From: Serratia symbiotica
GTDB lineage: Bacteria > Pseudomonadota > Gammaproteobacteria > Enterobacterales > Enterobacteriaceae
Direction of reading: 5' to 3'
NCBI GenBank assembly: GCA_900016775.1
Contig: LN890288.1
Location: 586,318 to 650,317 of the forward strand
Length of the DNA: 64,000 bases
Below the pieces are notes generated by a model that saw nothing but the letters and a program-made list of their open reading frames with translations, was not told where the DNA came from and did not search any database. Below are positions 51,994-63,114 of this stretch, in pieces (positions within the stretch are counted from its first letter, which is position 1; each line of letters starts with the position of its first letter). The position numbers and the translations under genes are program-made.

Positions 51994-53022
51994 TTAAATA
52001 ATATTTTTTTTAATTTTTTGTTCAATAAATTTTAAACGTTTATTAATTTTATTAATATTCATTAATAAAATAGCATTTTTACGCCAAATTTTATTTGATT
52101 GTAATGGAATTCCTGAAGAATATATTCCAGGTTCAGTAATATTTCTCATTACCATACTCATTCCAGTTATAATAACATTATTAGTTATAACAATATGTCC
52201 ATTAATCACACTAGCACCACCAATTTTGCAATACGATCCAATTGTTAAACTACCTGCCATAATTACACCACCAGCTATAGCTGTATGATTACCAATAATG
52301 ACATTATGTGCAATTTGACATTGATTATCAATAATAACACCATTTCCAATTAAAGTATTATCTAATGAACCTCTATCAATAGTAGTACATGCACCAATTT
52401 CAACATTATTACCAATAATTACCGTACCTAATTGTGGAATTTTAATCCATTTTTTATCTTGATTAGTATAACCAAAACCATCAGAACCTATTACTGTACC
52501 TGATTGAATTAAACAATTTTTACCAAGTTTAACTTTATGATAAATAGTAATATTAGCCCATAAACGTGTACCTTCTCCAATATATACATACTTTCCAATA
52601 AAACAACCTGGACCAATAATTACATTATCATGAATAATAACATGAGATTCAATTACTGTATTTGCTCCAATAAAAACAGATTTTCCTAATTTTGCTGTAG
52701 AAGATATTATTGCACTTGATGAAATATTTGTTGCAGGAAGTGGAGTAGTATCCATTAATTGTGCTACATATGTATAACTTAAATAAGGGTCTTCTACTAC
52801 TAATGCTGCAAAATGTTTATAATATAAATTTTTTTTAGTTAATATTACTGCACTTGCTTTACAATTAACTAATTTTTTATGATATTTATCATGAGATAAA
52901 AATGTAATTTGACCTGATTGTGCTGAATTTATAGAAGCAATACCAGTAATAATATTATTACCATTACCATATAATTTTGCATTTAATAAGTATGCTAAAT
53001 CAACTAATTTAATTGAAAACAT
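51994..53022 (-). CDS. lpxD: LpxD, UDP-3-O-acylglucosamine N-acyltransferase
   Basis: 342 residues (E. coli 341). The N-terminal uridine-binding domain (about 1-100) includes [10 protein letters not shown]; a hexapeptide-repeat beta-helix follows, with the catalytic histidine in [17 protein letters not shown], and the C-terminal helix binds ACP. It adds the second hydroxyacyl chain on the route to lipid A. It begins 4 bases after skp. Confidence 0.97.
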   Translation of the reverse strand: MFSIKLVDLAYLLNAKLYGNGNNIITGIASINSAQSGQITFLSHDKYHKKLVNCKASAVILTKKNLYYKHFAALVVEDPYLSYTYVAQLMDTTPLPATNISSSAIISSTAKLGKSVFIGANTVIESHVIIHDNVIIGPGCFIGKYVYIGEGTRLWANITIYHKVKLGKNCLIQSGTVIGSDGFGYTNQDKKWIKIPQLGTVIIGNNVEIGACTTIDRGSLDNTLIGNGVIIDNQCQIAHNVIIGNHTAIAGGVIMAGSLTIGSYCKIGGASVINGHIVITNNVIITGMSMVMRNITEPGIYSSGIPLQSNKIWRKNAILLMNINKINKRLKFIEQKIKKNII

Positions 53023-53026
53023 ATTT

Positions 53027-53524
53027 TTATTTAATCCGTTTTAATACATCCATAGTAATATCTTTAGAAGATATTGCGTAAGCAATAGCATTAGTATCAA
53101 TAATTACATCATAATTTTCTTTATTAGCAATATATTTTATTACATCTTGAATTTTATTTAAAATTTTATTATTTTCTTGTATTTGACGATGATGAGTATC
53201 TTTTTTAAGAGATTGTATTAAACGAGAAAGATATGTACGTTGTAATATTGTTTTTTTTTGTAATTTTTTATAATTACTTATTTGCATTTTTTTACCATTT
53301 TTTTGTAAATTTTTTATATTATTTTTAATTTGATATTTTATGTTTTGAATTTCTTTTAAACGAATTTTAAAATCATTTTCTATTTTTTTAGTAATATTTT
53401 CATGTTCTAATAATTGTTGAAAAATATTTGATATGTTAACAACAGCAATTTTACTTATTGCTTTAATATTCAATGAAAAAAATAAAATTAAACTACATCC
53501 TATAATATATAACCATTTTTTCAT
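53027..53524 (-). CDS. skp: Skp (OmpH), periplasmic outer-membrane-protein chaperone
   Basis: 165 residues from the ATG at 53522-53524, which gives the signal peptide [22 protein letters not shown] and has AAGGA upstream; a frame extension to 53551 adds nine unlikely residues. The mature part starts [15 protein letters not shown], then a long Lys-rich coiled coil forms the tentacles of the trimer. Sequence identity to E. coli is modest, but position between bamA and lpxD and the domain pattern make the call safe. Confidence 0.9.
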   Translation of the reverse strand: MKKWLYIIGCSLILFFSLNIKAISKIAVVNISNIFQQLLEHENITKKIENDFKIRLKEIQNIKYQIKNNIKNLQKNGKKMQISNYKKLQKKTILQRTYLSRLIQSLKKDTHHRQIQENNKILNKIQDVIKYIANKENYDVIIDTNAIAYAISSKDITMDVLKRIK

Positions 53525-53731
53525 TATTAATTCCTTATTATTTATATACATTAAAATTAAAATAAATAATATTTTAATTTTTTTAAAAATTATAAAATAA
53601 TTATTTTTAATATATTAAATATTGATATTTAACATATTAATTATAATTTTAATATTGTAATATTTAAAAAAATATTTTTATTTTTATTTAAATTATTTAA
53701 TAAATTATTTTTTGTTTATTTTTTTAAAATA

Positions 53732-56131
53732 TTAAAAAGTTTTACCTATATTAAATTGAAATTGTTCAATTTTATCTCCAATATATTTTTTAATAGGAAT
53801 AGCATAAGAAAATACTAATGGTCCTAATGGTGACATCCATTGTAATTCTATACCATAAGAAGTACGGATATTATTTATTTTACTATAATCAGGTATTTTA
53901 TATTTTAAGGTATCAATAGTATTGTGCCATTTTGTATCCCAGATTGTACCTATATCAAAAAAAATAGAAGTACGTAAAGATGTAGGAAATTTTATATTTA
54001 TAAATGATTTTGGTATAATTAATGCTATACTAGAAATTATCATAGCATTACCACCTACAGTATCATCTGAATTACAAATTGTTTTTTCTTTAGTACAATT
54101 AAAATAATTTGAATTATAATATACTGCTTTTGGTCCAATTGTATTTGATTGAAATCCACGTAAAATATTAGAACCACCTATATAAAAATTTTCATAAAAT
54201 GGTGTTTCTTTTTTATTAAAACCATTTGTATAACCTAAAGTTCCATGTGTTAATAATATCCAATTATTTTTTATTGGTATATATTGTGTAGTATCTAATA
54301 TCATTTTATAATATTTATTATTTGATTTTAAAATAATCGCTTTAGTATTTAAAGTAGTATAATTACCTAAAGTAGGAAGATAATTATTATTTAAATTATT
54401 AAAAATCCAAATGAAATTTAATGGAAAATCATTTGTAGAATATTTACCTAAATTATGAATATTTTGATATTTTCCTATTGATTTTAAATATCTCCATCTA
54501 GATATTTGTGGTTTTATATTAGATAAATCATTATGTATATAACCTAAACTACTATAAAGAAAATTTTTTTTATTTATTTTAAAACCTATAGTATTTTCAA
54601 ATCCATAACTTTTATTAGTATAATTAGAAATATCTATATGATTTGTTTTTAAATTATTATAAAAAATTCGATTACTTAAACTTTTACCATCTATAGTAAA
54701 ATATGGATTAATAAATAATAATTCACTATAATTTTGATAATTATTTTTAGATCCATTTATTCGTATAGAATATCCATTACCTAATAAATTATCTTGTTGA
54801 ATAGTGGCTTGTAAATTAACACCACTTTCTGTACCATAACCAAGATTAAAATTAAAATTACCAGTATTATTTTCTTTAATTTTATAAATTATATCAACTT
54901 TATTAGTATTTTTTGATAAAATTTTTATAATTACTTCAATTACTTTTAAATAATTTAAACGATTTAAATTTTCTTTTCCTTCTTCTATTTGTGTATTATT
55001 TAACCAAGTTCCTTCTATTTGTTTTATTTCACGACGTAAAATAAAATCTTTACTAAAAGTATTACCTTTAAATCTTATTTTATTAACATAATAACGCTTA
55101 CCTGAATAAATATTTATTTTTATAATAATAGTTTTATTTAATTCATTAATTATAGATTTTAAAATAATATGTGGATAAATATATCCATAATTACCTAACA
55201 TTTTTTTTATATTATTTTCTATTTTTATTAATTCATTATTATTATATATATCACCTGATTTAATTTGAATTAATTGATCAATTTCTTTAGAATATTTTGT
55301 TAAATCAGTATTTTTTATAATTTCAGATATTGTATATTTATTACCTTCATTAATATGAATTATAATATCAATATTATTTTTATCTGGTGTTAAATTTATT
55401 TGAGTTGATTCAATATTAAAATTAATATAACCATGATTTAAATAAAAATTTTGAAGATTTTTAAGATCATTAAGTAATATATTTTTTTTGTATTTACAAT
55501 TATTTATTAAATTACAATATTTTGTTTTTTCATGTAATTGAAAATATGAAATTAATTCTTTTTTAGAAAAATTATAATTACCTAAAATATTAATTTTTTG
55601 AATTTTAGCAGATGTTCCTTCTGAAAATACTAATTTTAAATTAACACAATTATGTGGTAATAATATTATTTCAGTATTTATTACAGTATTATAATTACCT
55701 ATATTATAGTAAAAATCTTTTAATTTTTTTTTAAGATTAAAAATTGCATTATAGTTTAAAACTTCACCATTTTTAATATTTAAATATTCTAAATTTTGTA
55801 TTAATATATCTTTTGTAAGTAATTTATTACCGAAAAATAAAATATTAGTAATAATAGGTCGTTCTTTCATTTCAAAAATTAGTATATCATTATCTCGTAA
55901 TACACGAATTTCTTCAAAATTTTTAGTATTAAATAAAGAATGAATAGTTTTACTAATATCATTATCAGTAATAGTATCACCGATATGAAATAATATTTTT
56001 GGTAAAATATTATTTACAGAAATGCGTTGTAATCCTTTAAATTGAATGTCTTTTATTATATATTTTACTGAACCATATACAATAGAACTATTAAGTAAAA
56101 ACAATATTATAAAAATTTTTTTTATTATCAT
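53732..56131 (-). CDS. bamA: BamA, outer-membrane protein assembly pore
   Basis: 799 residues (E. coli 810). A signal peptide (1-20) is followed by five POTRA domains (about 22-420; starts YIIKDIQFKGLQRIS) and a 16-strand barrel. The L6 loop reads GGSNILRGFQSNTIGPKAVY, with LRGF where E. coli has VRGF; the arginine is kept. The protein ends FQFNIGKTF, a proper beta-signal. BamA folds beta-barrel proteins into the outer membrane, receiving clients from Skp. rseP is missing upstream. Confidence 0.97.
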   Translation of the reverse strand: MIIKKIFIILFLLNSSIVYGSVKYIIKDIQFKGLQRISVNNILPKILFHIGDTITDNDISKTIHSLFNTKNFEEIRVLRDNDILIFEMKERPIITNILFFGNKLLTKDILIQNLEYLNIKNGEVLNYNAIFNLKKKLKDFYYNIGNYNTVINTEIILLPHNCVNLKLVFSEGTSAKIQKINILGNYNFSKKELISYFQLHEKTKYCNLINNCKYKKNILLNDLKNLQNFYLNHGYINFNIESTQINLTPDKNNIDIIIHINEGNKYTISEIIKNTDLTKYSKEIDQLIQIKSGDIYNNNELIKIENNIKKMLGNYGYIYPHIILKSIINELNKTIIIKINIYSGKRYYVNKIRFKGNTFSKDFILRREIKQIEGTWLNNTQIEEGKENLNRLNYLKVIEVIIKILSKNTNKVDIIYKIKENNTGNFNFNLGYGTESGVNLQATIQQDNLLGNGYSIRINGSKNNYQNYSELLFINPYFTIDGKSLSNRIFYNNLKTNHIDISNYTNKSYGFENTIGFKINKKNFLYSSLGYIHNDLSNIKPQISRWRYLKSIGKYQNIHNLGKYSTNDFPLNFIWIFNNLNNNYLPTLGNYTTLNTKAIILKSNNKYYKMILDTTQYIPIKNNWILLTHGTLGYTNGFNKKETPFYENFYIGGSNILRGFQSNTIGPKAVYYNSNYFNCTKEKTICNSDDTVGGNAMIISSIALIIPKSFINIKFPTSLRTSIFFDIGTIWDTKWHNTIDTLKYKIPDYSKINNIRTSYGIELQWMSPLGPLVFSYAIPIKKYIGDKIEQFQFNIGKTF

Positions 56132-56434
56132 TTTTATATTTTCTTTTTAATTTATTTTATTTTTACAAATAAAAAAATTTTAAAATGTAAAATTTAATAA
56201 TTAATATTAAAATACTATTTAATATTAATTATTTTAAATATATATTAAAATTATTTAAAAATTCAATAATTTATAGTAATAAATTATTGAATAAAAATTA
56301 TTAATAAATATTTATATTAATAAATATATTTTATATTTTTTATAATTTAAATATAAAAATTATTTTAATTATTATATTTAAATTAATTTTAATAATTTAA
56401 ATATAATTTTTAAGATTATAATAAAATTTAATAT
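56132..56434. other. Spacer between cdsA and bamA (rseP position)
   Basis: 303 bases of A/T. E. coli has rseP (about 1.35 kb) here. The short length shows it has been deleted; no HExxH or PDZ-like frame is readable. Confidence 0.7.
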
Positions 56435-57274
56435 TTATAATAATATAAAAAATGCAGATATAGATATTACTGCAGTTAAGCTATCAATACGATCTAATAT
56501 TCCACCATGACCAGGTATTATATTACTACTATTTTTAATTCCTGATTCACGTTTAAACATACTTTCAGATAAATCTCCAATTATTGAAAAATATATAATT
56601 AATATATGTGTTATAAAATTAATTGATATTTTATTAACAAATAAATACTTATTAAAAAGTAATATTATAATTATTGAAGTTATTAATCCACCAATTAATC
56701 CTTCCCAAGTTTTATTTGGTGAAACTTTTGGTATTAATAAATATTTACCAAACAATTTACCAAAAATATAAGAACCTGAGTCTATACTCCATACAATTAA
56801 CATTATATAAATTAAATACCAAGAACCAATTAAATGATTTTCTTGATAATTAAATAAACGTAATAATAACATACTAGAAAAAAAAGGAATAATAGTTAAT
56901 AAACCAAAAAAAATACGTAAAAAATATGAATTTTTCCAAAATTTTACTGAATAAGGATAAAATAATATTAAAAATATTACATTAATCCACCATATTAATG
57001 ATAAATATATACATCCTTTTATTAAAAATAAATTAAAAGATTTTTTATAAAAAAAAACATTAAATGTAATAAATATTAAAACACTAATAAATAAAATTAT
57101 TAAACATGTTCGTTGTAAATAAGAAGTAAAATTAAGAAATTGACACCATTCCCAAAAAGCTAATGTACATATTATCAATGTAATTAAAGAAAAAATTATA
57201 GGTGGAAATAAAAATAAAATAATAATTACTAAAGGAATTAAAATTATAGTAGTTATAAAACGATATTTTAACAA
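56435..57274 (-). CDS. cdsA: CdsA, phosphatidate cytidylyltransferase
   Basis: 279 residues (E. coli 285). About eight membrane helices; the family signature SIIGDLSESMFKRESGIKNS, then PGHGGILDRIDSL near the C-terminus, is intact. It makes CDP-diacylglycerol from PlsC product phosphatidic acid. The first 7 bases overlap the end of uppS, so the two are translationally coupled. Confidence 0.96.
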   Translation of the reverse strand: MLKYRFITTIILIPLVIIILFLFPPIIFSLITLIICTLAFWEWCQFLNFTSYLQRTCLIILFISVLIFITFNVFFYKKSFNLFLIKGCIYLSLIWWINVIFLILFYPYSVKFWKNSYFLRIFFGLLTIIPFFSSMLLLRLFNYQENHLIGSWYLIYIMLIVWSIDSGSYIFGKLFGKYLLIPKVSPNKTWEGLIGGLITSIIIILLFNKYLFVNKISINFITHILIIYFSIIGDLSESMFKRESGIKNSSNIIPGHGGILDRIDSLTAVISISAFFILL

Positions 57275-58047
57275 ATGTTTCTCCTAGGAGCAAGAGATGT
57301 TGATATAATTGAAGTTGTACCTCCAAAACGACGTTCTCGTTTTTTAAAAACTTTTAATGCATCTTCAAAAACATGTTTATCAAAATCTGGCCAAAGTATA
57401 TCAGTAAAATAAAATTCAGAATAAGCAATTTGCCATAATAAAAAATTACTAATTCTATGTTCACCACCTGTTCTAATTACTAGATCTACTGGCACTAAAT
57501 CATTCATACAAATAAATTTATTTAATAAATTTTCATTAATTTGATTTGGATGTAAAATTCCAGATTGAACTTGTTTAGCGATTTTTTGTACTCCTTGAGT
57601 AATATCCCAACGACCACCATAATTAGCAGCAATATTTAATATTAATCCATTATTATTTCTTGTTAAGTGTTCAGAATAAATAATATAATTTTTTAAATTT
57701 TTATTAAAACGACTAATATCACCAATAATTCTTAATTGAATATTATTTTTATGTAAAATTTTTAATCCATTATTTAAAGAATGTAGAAATAATTCCATTA
57801 AAGAAGAAACCTCTGTAATAGAACGATTCCAATTTTCACTACTAAATGCATATAATGTAAGTACTTCTAATTTTTTATTTATAGCAAAATTAATTGCACG
57901 ATGTATAGATTTAACTCCTGCTTTATGACCAAAAATATGTAATTTACCTTTACGTTTAGCCCAACGTCTATTTCCATCCATAATAATACCGACATGACGT
58001 GCTTTTAAATGACATATATTAACCTTAATTGGATATTTTGATATCAT
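57268..58047 (-). CDS. uppS: UppS (IspU), undecaprenyl diphosphate synthase
   Basis: 259 residues (E. coli 253). HVGIIMDGNRRWAKRKG carries the catalytic D24; LTLYAFSSENW, DLVIRTGGEHRISNFLLWQ and SEFYFTDILWPDF are the remaining conserved regions. It makes the C55 lipid carrier for peptidoglycan and polysaccharide, using isoprenoid units from the MEP pathway (dxr is next upstream). Confidence 0.97.
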   Translation of the reverse strand: MISKYPIKVNICHLKARHVGIIMDGNRRWAKRKGKLHIFGHKAGVKSIHRAINFAINKKLEVLTLYAFSSENWNRSITEVSSLMELFLHSLNNGLKILHKNNIQLRIIGDISRFNKNLKNYIIYSEHLTRNNNGLILNIAANYGGRWDITQGVQKIAKQVQSGILHPNQINENLLNKFICMNDLVPVDLVIRTGGEHRISNFLLWQIAYSEFYFTDILWPDFDKHVFEDALKVFKKRERRFGGTTSIISTSLAPRRNIC

Positions 58048-58104
58048 AATTAATATTTAATTTCCTTAAGAAATATTTTTTATAATTTATAAAAATTTAT
58101 ACAT

Positions 58105-58133
58105 AAAAAAACTGTGTGACTAGCACACAGCTT
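58105..58133 (-). terminator. Rho-independent terminator between dxr and uppS
   Basis: On the minus strand the stem CTGTGTG/CACACAG (58112-58118 with 58124-58130, loop of five) is followed by seven T. It would end the rpsB-tsf-pyrH-frr-dxr side of transcription before uppS, 58 bases before the uppS start. Confidence 0.88.
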
Positions 58134-58214
58134 TAAAATTATTTTTAAAAAAATATTTTTTATATTTAAATACATTTAATATAAATTATATTTATTTAAA
58201 AATAAAAATATTTA

Positions 58215-59411
58215 TTAAATACATATAGAATTAACTATTTTATTTGCAATTTTTCGTGCTTTATGATCTATATCTAAAATTTCATTAATACAAGAAGGTT
58301 CTTTTAATGATAAATTTTCTAATATGTTTCGATTAACATTTTCTATATCAGTAAAACGAATTTTTTTATTTAAAAATGCTTCTACTGCAATTTCATTTGC
58401 AGCATTTAATATTATTATTGCTGATTGACCAATATTAAAAGCTTCTATTGCAAGATATAAACAAGGATATCTTTTATATTCTAATTCTTCAAAAGTTAAT
58501 GAATTCATATGAAAAAAATTTATAGATTTAACGCCAGAAGATATTCTTTTAGGATAAGCTATTGCATAAGCAATAGAAATACGCATATCTGGTATACTTA
58601 ATTGAGCTAACATACTACCATCAATATAATGTATCATTGAATGAATTATCGATTGAGGATGTAAAATAATTTGTATTTGTTTAAAAGAAGCATTAAATAG
58701 CCATCTTGCTTCAATGTATTCTAAACCTTTATTCATCATAGTAGCAGAATCTACTGAAATTTTATGTCCCATAGACCAATTAGGATGATTACAAGCTTGT
58801 TTTGGTGTTATTGAAGAAAAATTATTTAATGGTATAGTACGGAATGGACCACCAGATCCAGTAAGTATAATTTTTGAAATTCCATTTTTTCTTAATGATG
58901 CAAATCCTAATTGATTTTGAATATTTTTAGGTAAAATTTGAAAAATAGCATTATGTTCACTATCTAAAGGTATTAATTGTGCTTTATTTTTCTTTACTTC
59001 TTTCATAAATAAATGACCACAAATTACTAATGATTCTTTATTTGCTAATAAAATTCGTTTACCAGCACGAATTGCTGATAAGGTAGGAAGTAATCCAGCA
59101 GTACCAACAATTGCTGAAATTACTTGATCAACATCTTTTAATGATGCTAATTCACAAATAGCTTTTTCTCCTGAAAATACTTCAATATTTAGTTTATGTT
59201 CCATTAAAATATTACGTAATTTATTTGCTGAATATTCATCTGCTAAAGCTACGTAAGTTGGATGAAATATTAAACATTGTTTTACCATTAATTGAATATT
59301 ATATCTAGCTACTAATGCTTTAATTTTAAAATATTTTAAATTTTTTTTAATTACAGATAAAGAATTAACTCCAACTGATCCTGTAGAACCTAAAATAGTA
59401 ATTTTTTTCAT
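58215..59411 (-). CDS. dxr: Dxr, 1-deoxy-D-xylulose 5-phosphate reductoisomerase
   Basis: 398 residues, the E. coli length. NADPH-binding GSTGSVG at 8-14, LLANKESLV, the metal-binding [10 protein letters not shown], the flexible loop near [17 protein letters not shown] and the HPQSIIHSM segment are present. It makes MEP from DXP, the committed step toward IPP. It shows the cell still makes isoprenoids itself for uppS. Confidence 0.97.
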   Translation of the reverse strand: MKKITILGSTGSVGVNSLSVIKKNLKYFKIKALVARYNIQLMVKQCLIFHPTYVALADEYSANKLRNILMEHKLNIEVFSGEKAICELASLKDVDQVISAIVGTAGLLPTLSAIRAGKRILLANKESLVICGHLFMKEVKKNKAQLIPLDSEHNAIFQILPKNIQNQLGFASLRKNGISKIILTGSGGPFRTIPLNNFSSITPKQACNHPNWSMGHKISVDSATMMNKGLEYIEARWLFNASFKQIQIILHPQSIIHSMIHYIDGSMLAQLSIPDMRISIAYAIAYPKRISSGVKSINFFHMNSLTFEELEYKRYPCLYLAIEAFNIGQSAIIILNAANEIAVEAFLNKKIRFTDIENVNRNILENLSLKEPSCINEILDIDHKARKIANKIVNSICI

Positions 59412-59507
59412 AAAAGTATTTTTTATATTTTTAATTAATAAATGAAAAAATATTTTTAATTTTTTAAATTTTTAATAAATTTTATTATTTATAATATTAA
59501 ATTATTA

Positions 59508-60065
59508 TTAGAAATTTAATAATTCTTTTTCTTTTTTTATTAATATTAAATCAAGTAATTTTATATGAGAATTAGTTATTTTTTGTATATATTTTTGTGA
59601 AGATCTTTCTATATCTTCATTAATTTTTTTTTCTTTAAATAACATTTTTATTTTATCATTAGCATGACGTCTAATGTTTCGTATTGCTATACGACTATTT
59701 TCAATTTCAGAACGTACTATTTTAATAAGATTTTTACGACGATCTTTTGTTAAGATAGGTAATGAAATACGAATTATATTATTTATAGATTGAGGTTGTA
59801 AATCAAGATCAGAATTTATAATAGCTTTTTCAACAACTGATTTTAAAGTATTATCAAATAAATTAATTATTAAAGTTTGTGAATCTTCAATAGTTATATT
59901 AGATATTTTATATAATGGAGTAACGATACCATAATATTTTATAAAAATATTATCTAATATTTTAGGAGAAGCACGTCCAGTATGAATTTTATTAATTTTA
60001 TTTTTAAGTGTATCTATACTTTTAGTCATATTTATTTCAGTATTTTTTTTTATTTCATTAATCAC
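59508..60065 (-). CDS. frr: Ribosome recycling factor
   Basis: 185 residues if started at GTG (60063-60065), exactly the E. coli length and start position. AAAGG lies 8 bases before this GTG, supporting it; an in-frame ATG at 60083 would swallow that ribosome site. Conserved stretches are KIHTGRASPKILD and RNIRRHANDKIKML. Frr with EF-G splits post-termination ribosomes. It follows pyrH as usual. Confidence 0.95.
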   Translation of the reverse strand: MINEIKKNTEINMTKSIDTLKNKINKIHTGRASPKILDNIFIKYYGIVTPLYKISNITIEDSQTLIINLFDNTLKSVVEKAIINSDLDLQPQSINNIIRISLPILTKDRRKNLIKIVRSEIENSRIAIRNIRRHANDKIKMLFKEKKINEDIERSSQKYIQKITNSHIKLLDLILIKKEKELLNF

Positions 60066-60164
60066 ATTATAAACCTTTAACAAATATTTTTGAAAATAAA
60101 AATAATATAAATATATATTATATTATTTTTTAAAATATAATAAAATAAATTTTTTAAATTACTT

Positions 60165-60890
60165 TTATTTACAAATTAAAGTTCCTTCATTTTTACCCAT
60201 GACTATACGATATAGTATACCAGGAATATTAATATTAAATACACGAATTGGGATATTATAATCACGTGCTAATGTAAGTGCTGATATATCCATTATTTTT
60301 AATTCATTTTTTAATACATCTTGATAAGATAATTTTTTATATAAAATTGCATTTGGATTTTTTATAGGATCAGAAGAATATACACCAGCTACTTTTGTAG
60401 CTTTTAAAATAATATTTGCTTCTATTTCAATACCTCGTAAACAAGCTGCAGAATCAGTAGTAAAAAAGGGATTACCGGTTCCTGCTGAAAGTATTACTAC
60501 TCGATTATTTTTTAATAAATTTATTGCTTTAATCCAATGATAATTTTCACATATATTATTTAATGGAATTATTGACATTAAATTAGAATTAACATTTATT
60601 CGATATAATGCATCATATATAAATAATCCATTAATTATAGTAGATAATATACCAATATGATCACTAATTACATGGTTTATTCCTATTTTTTTTAATTTAG
60701 AACCACGAAATAAATTTCCTCCACCAATTACAATACTAATTTGAATACCTAATTTAATTAATTCTTTAATTTCTTTTGCTATACGATTAAGTATCGGAAT
60801 ATCAATTCCAAAACATTCTGAACCTTGTAATATTTCACCACTTAATTTAAGTAAAATACGTTGATATGGAAATTTAATATTTTTTAACAT
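60165..60890 (-). CDS. pyrH: PyrH, UMP kinase
   Basis: 241 residues, the E. coli length. [10 protein letters not shown] binds [14 protein letters not shown] is the UMP loop, and [16 protein letters not shown] is the second conserved loop. It phosphorylates UMP to UDP. It sits in the canonical tsf-pyrH-frr order. Confidence 0.97.
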   Translation of the reverse strand: MLKNIKFPYQRILLKLSGEILQGSECFGIDIPILNRIAKEIKELIKLGIQISIVIGGGNLFRGSKLKKIGINHVISDHIGILSTIINGLFIYDALYRINVNSNLMSIIPLNNICENYHWIKAINLLKNNRVVILSAGTGNPFFTTDSAACLRGIEIEANIILKATKVAGVYSSDPIKNPNAILYKKLSYQDVLKNELKIMDISALTLARDYNIPIRVFNINIPGILYRIVMGKNEGTLICK

Positions 60891-61133
60891 AGTATTTTCC
60901 TAAAAAATAATAAATAAAATATTTTTAATATTTTAGATATTACATACTATATTATAATTTTTAAAAAAAAATAATTTTAATTAAATTAAATTAAAATTAT
61001 AAAATAATTATATTAATATAATTATTTTATTTTTAAAAATATAATAAAATAAAGAATTTAATAAATATTAATATATAAATTTTAAATATAAATAGTAATA
61101 TAAATTATAATATTAATTTTATTTAAAATATAT

Positions 61134-61964
61134 TTAATTTAATTTAATATTTTCACCAAGTTCAAAACGAATAAAATTAATAATATTGGAATTATGTTCT
61201 TTTAAAACTTGTTTAATTAATTTTTTTGGATCCATAATAAATGGTTGATTTAATAAAGTAATATTATTACAAAATGTTTTCATACGACCTGCAATCATTT
61301 TTTCTGAATTTTCTTTTGATTTTCCAGATTTCATAGCAATATTCAATTGAATTTCATATTCTTTATTAATTATTTCATTAGAAATATCTTTAGATGTAAT
61401 AAATTTTGGTTTACTTGCTGCAATATGCATAGAAATATGTTTGAGTAATTCTTGATTAATATTTTTAGCTAAAGTTAAAACACCAATACGTGAATAATGT
61501 ACATAACTACCTAATATTTCACCATGTAAGTAAGCAAAACGATGAATATTAATATTTTCATTAACTTTTACTGCACAAATAATTCTTTCTTCTTCAAAAT
61601 GTTTTTTTAATATTTTAATATCAGTAATTTTATTTAATATAGCAAAATTTAATATTTTTTTAAAAAATTCTTTAAATATTAGACATTTAGCAACAAAATC
61701 AGTTTGACAATTAACTTCTAAAATAACACCATATTTATTTTTGATTTTAGTATTTATAATACCTTGAGTAGTAATATTATTTATATTTTTTGTAGCTTTA
61801 ATTATACCTAATTTACGCATATTTTCTACAGCTAATTCAATATTACCATTAGATTGAATTAATGCATTTTTACAATCTATTACCCCGGCATCAGTATTTT
61901 TACGTAATTTTTGTATTAAAGAAATCATATTAAGATTTTTTATATTTTGTAATTTTTTTTTCAT
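61134..61964 (-). CDS. tsf: Elongation factor Ts
   Basis: 276 residues (E. coli 283). The N-terminal UBA-like domain has LRKNTDAGVIDCKNAL; the Tu-contacting TDFVAK is in LEVNCQTDFVAK. The C-terminus is shorter than E. coli by about 18 residues. I take the ATG at 61964 because AAGGA lies 12 bases before it; the ATG at codon 13 (MISLIQKLRK) is closer to the E. coli start and possible. EF-Ts recycles EF-Tu-GDP. Confidence 0.95.
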   Translation of the reverse strand: MKKKLQNIKNLNMISLIQKLRKNTDAGVIDCKNALIQSNGNIELAVENMRKLGIIKATKNINNITTQGIINTKIKNKYGVILEVNCQTDFVAKCLIFKEFFKKILNFAILNKITDIKILKKHFEEERIICAVKVNENINIHRFAYLHGEILGSYVHYSRIGVLTLAKNINQELLKHISMHIAASKPKFITSKDISNEIINKEYEIQLNIAMKSGKSKENSEKMIAGRMKTFCNNITLLNQPFIMDPKKLIKQVLKEHNSNIINFIRFELGENIKLN

Positions 61965-62051
61965 TAAAATAAATTTCCTTAAAATAAATATTTTTTATTA
62001 AAATTAATTATTTTATTATAAATGATAATTTTATAAAATTTTTATTTATTT

Positions 62052-62774
62052 TTAATTTTTTAAAAAATTGGATTCTTTTTTAATAATTGAATTTTTAGAA
62101 TGACCTTCACATATTGCTTTTGATACAGTAGTTAAATATAAATTTATTGCACGAATAGCATCATCATTACCAGGTATAATAAAATCTATCCCATCTGGAT
62201 TAGAGTTAGTATCAACAATAGAAAATACAGGTATACCAAGATTATTAGCTTCTTTAATTGCAATATGTTCATGATTAGCATCAATAACAAATAAAGCATC
62301 AGGTAATCCTCCCATATTTTTAATTCCACCTAATGAATTTTCTAATTTTTTTAATTCTCTAGTACGTATTAATGCTTCTTTTTTAGTTAATTTTAAAAAT
62401 GTTCCATCTTTTGATTGATTTTCAAGATCTTGTAAACGTTTTATAGATTGACGTACAGTTTTCCAATTTGTTAACATACCACCAAGCCAGCGATAATTAA
62501 CAAAATATTGATTGCAATTTTGTGCAGCTTCTTTTATAGCTTTACTCGCTGCACGTTTAGTACCAATAAAAAGAATTTTTCCTTTTCTGGAGGAAATTTT
62601 AGTTAATTCAATTAATGCTTGATTAAACATAGGAACAGTATGTTCTAAATTAATAATATAAACTTTATTACGTGCACCAAAAATAAAAGGTTTCATTTTT
62701 GGATTCCAGTAACGTGTTTGATGTCCAAAATGAACACCAGCTTTAATCATATCTTTCATAAAAATAGTTACCAT
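62052..62774 (-). CDS. rpsB: Ribosomal protein S2
   Basis: 240 residues (E. coli 241). [20 protein letters not shown], then [16 protein letters not shown], and [20 protein letters not shown] are nearly identical to E. coli. It is a late-assembling 30S protein. It opens the rpsB-tsf operon and is divergent from map, as in E. coli; a long hairpin lies in its upstream region. Confidence 0.98.
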   Translation of the reverse strand: MVTIFMKDMIKAGVHFGHQTRYWNPKMKPFIFGARNKVYIINLEHTVPMFNQALIELTKISSRKGKILFIGTKRAASKAIKEAAQNCNQYFVNYRWLGGMLTNWKTVRQSIKRLQDLENQSKDGTFLKLTKKEALIRTRELKKLENSLGGIKNMGGLPDALFVIDANHEHIAIKEANNLGIPVFSIVDTNSNPDGIDFIIPGNDDAIRAINLYLTTVSKAICEGHSKNSIIKKESNFLKN

Positions 62775-63114
62775 AATTGAATCCTATATAAATTAATTAT
62801 AATAAAATATTTTATATATTTTATTTTATGTAATGTAAAGTAATGAATTATTAAAATATAATATTTTTTAATAAATATTTATTTAATATAATATTTATTA
62901 AAAAATATTATATTAAATAAATTTTAATTATTATTTAAATATATGAAATATATAATTTTATATAAAAATATCATTAACTTATTATAAATACAAATTTATA
63001 TTTCATTTATAAAATAAATTAAAAATAAAATTTTATAATTAATATATTAAAATATTTTTAAAAAAATTTTAAAAATATTTTAATATATTAATTAAATTAT
63101 GTAGATTAATTATA
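62775..63114. other. Divergent spacer between rpsB and map
   Basis: 340 bases of A/T serving both promoters. It contains the 24-bp inverted repeat at 62855-62914. E. coli also has the small RNA t44 (tff) in this spacer; no resemblance can be judged here. Confidence 0.55.
62855..62914. repeat. 24-bp perfect A/T inverted repeat upstream of rpsB
   Basis: Bases 62855-62878 and 62891-62914 are exact reverse complements, loop TTATTTAATATA. All bases are A or T. It begins about 80 bases upstream of the rpsB start. Its role, if any, is unknown; leader structure or cruciform are possibilities. Confidence 0.7.

Noticed and set aside
49595..54107. Plus-strand frames at 49595-49780, 51127-51321 and 53922-54107
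   Set aside because: They are antisense shadows of lpxB, lpxA/fabZ and bamA.
57132..57326. 64-codon minus-strand frame
   Set aside because: It spans the uppS-cdsA junction in a wrong frame; both real genes are clear.
60999..61030. 32-base perfect palindrome between tsf and pyrH
   Set aside because: It has no loop, consists only of A and T, and at 16-bp arms is within what chance gives in this much A/T spacer.
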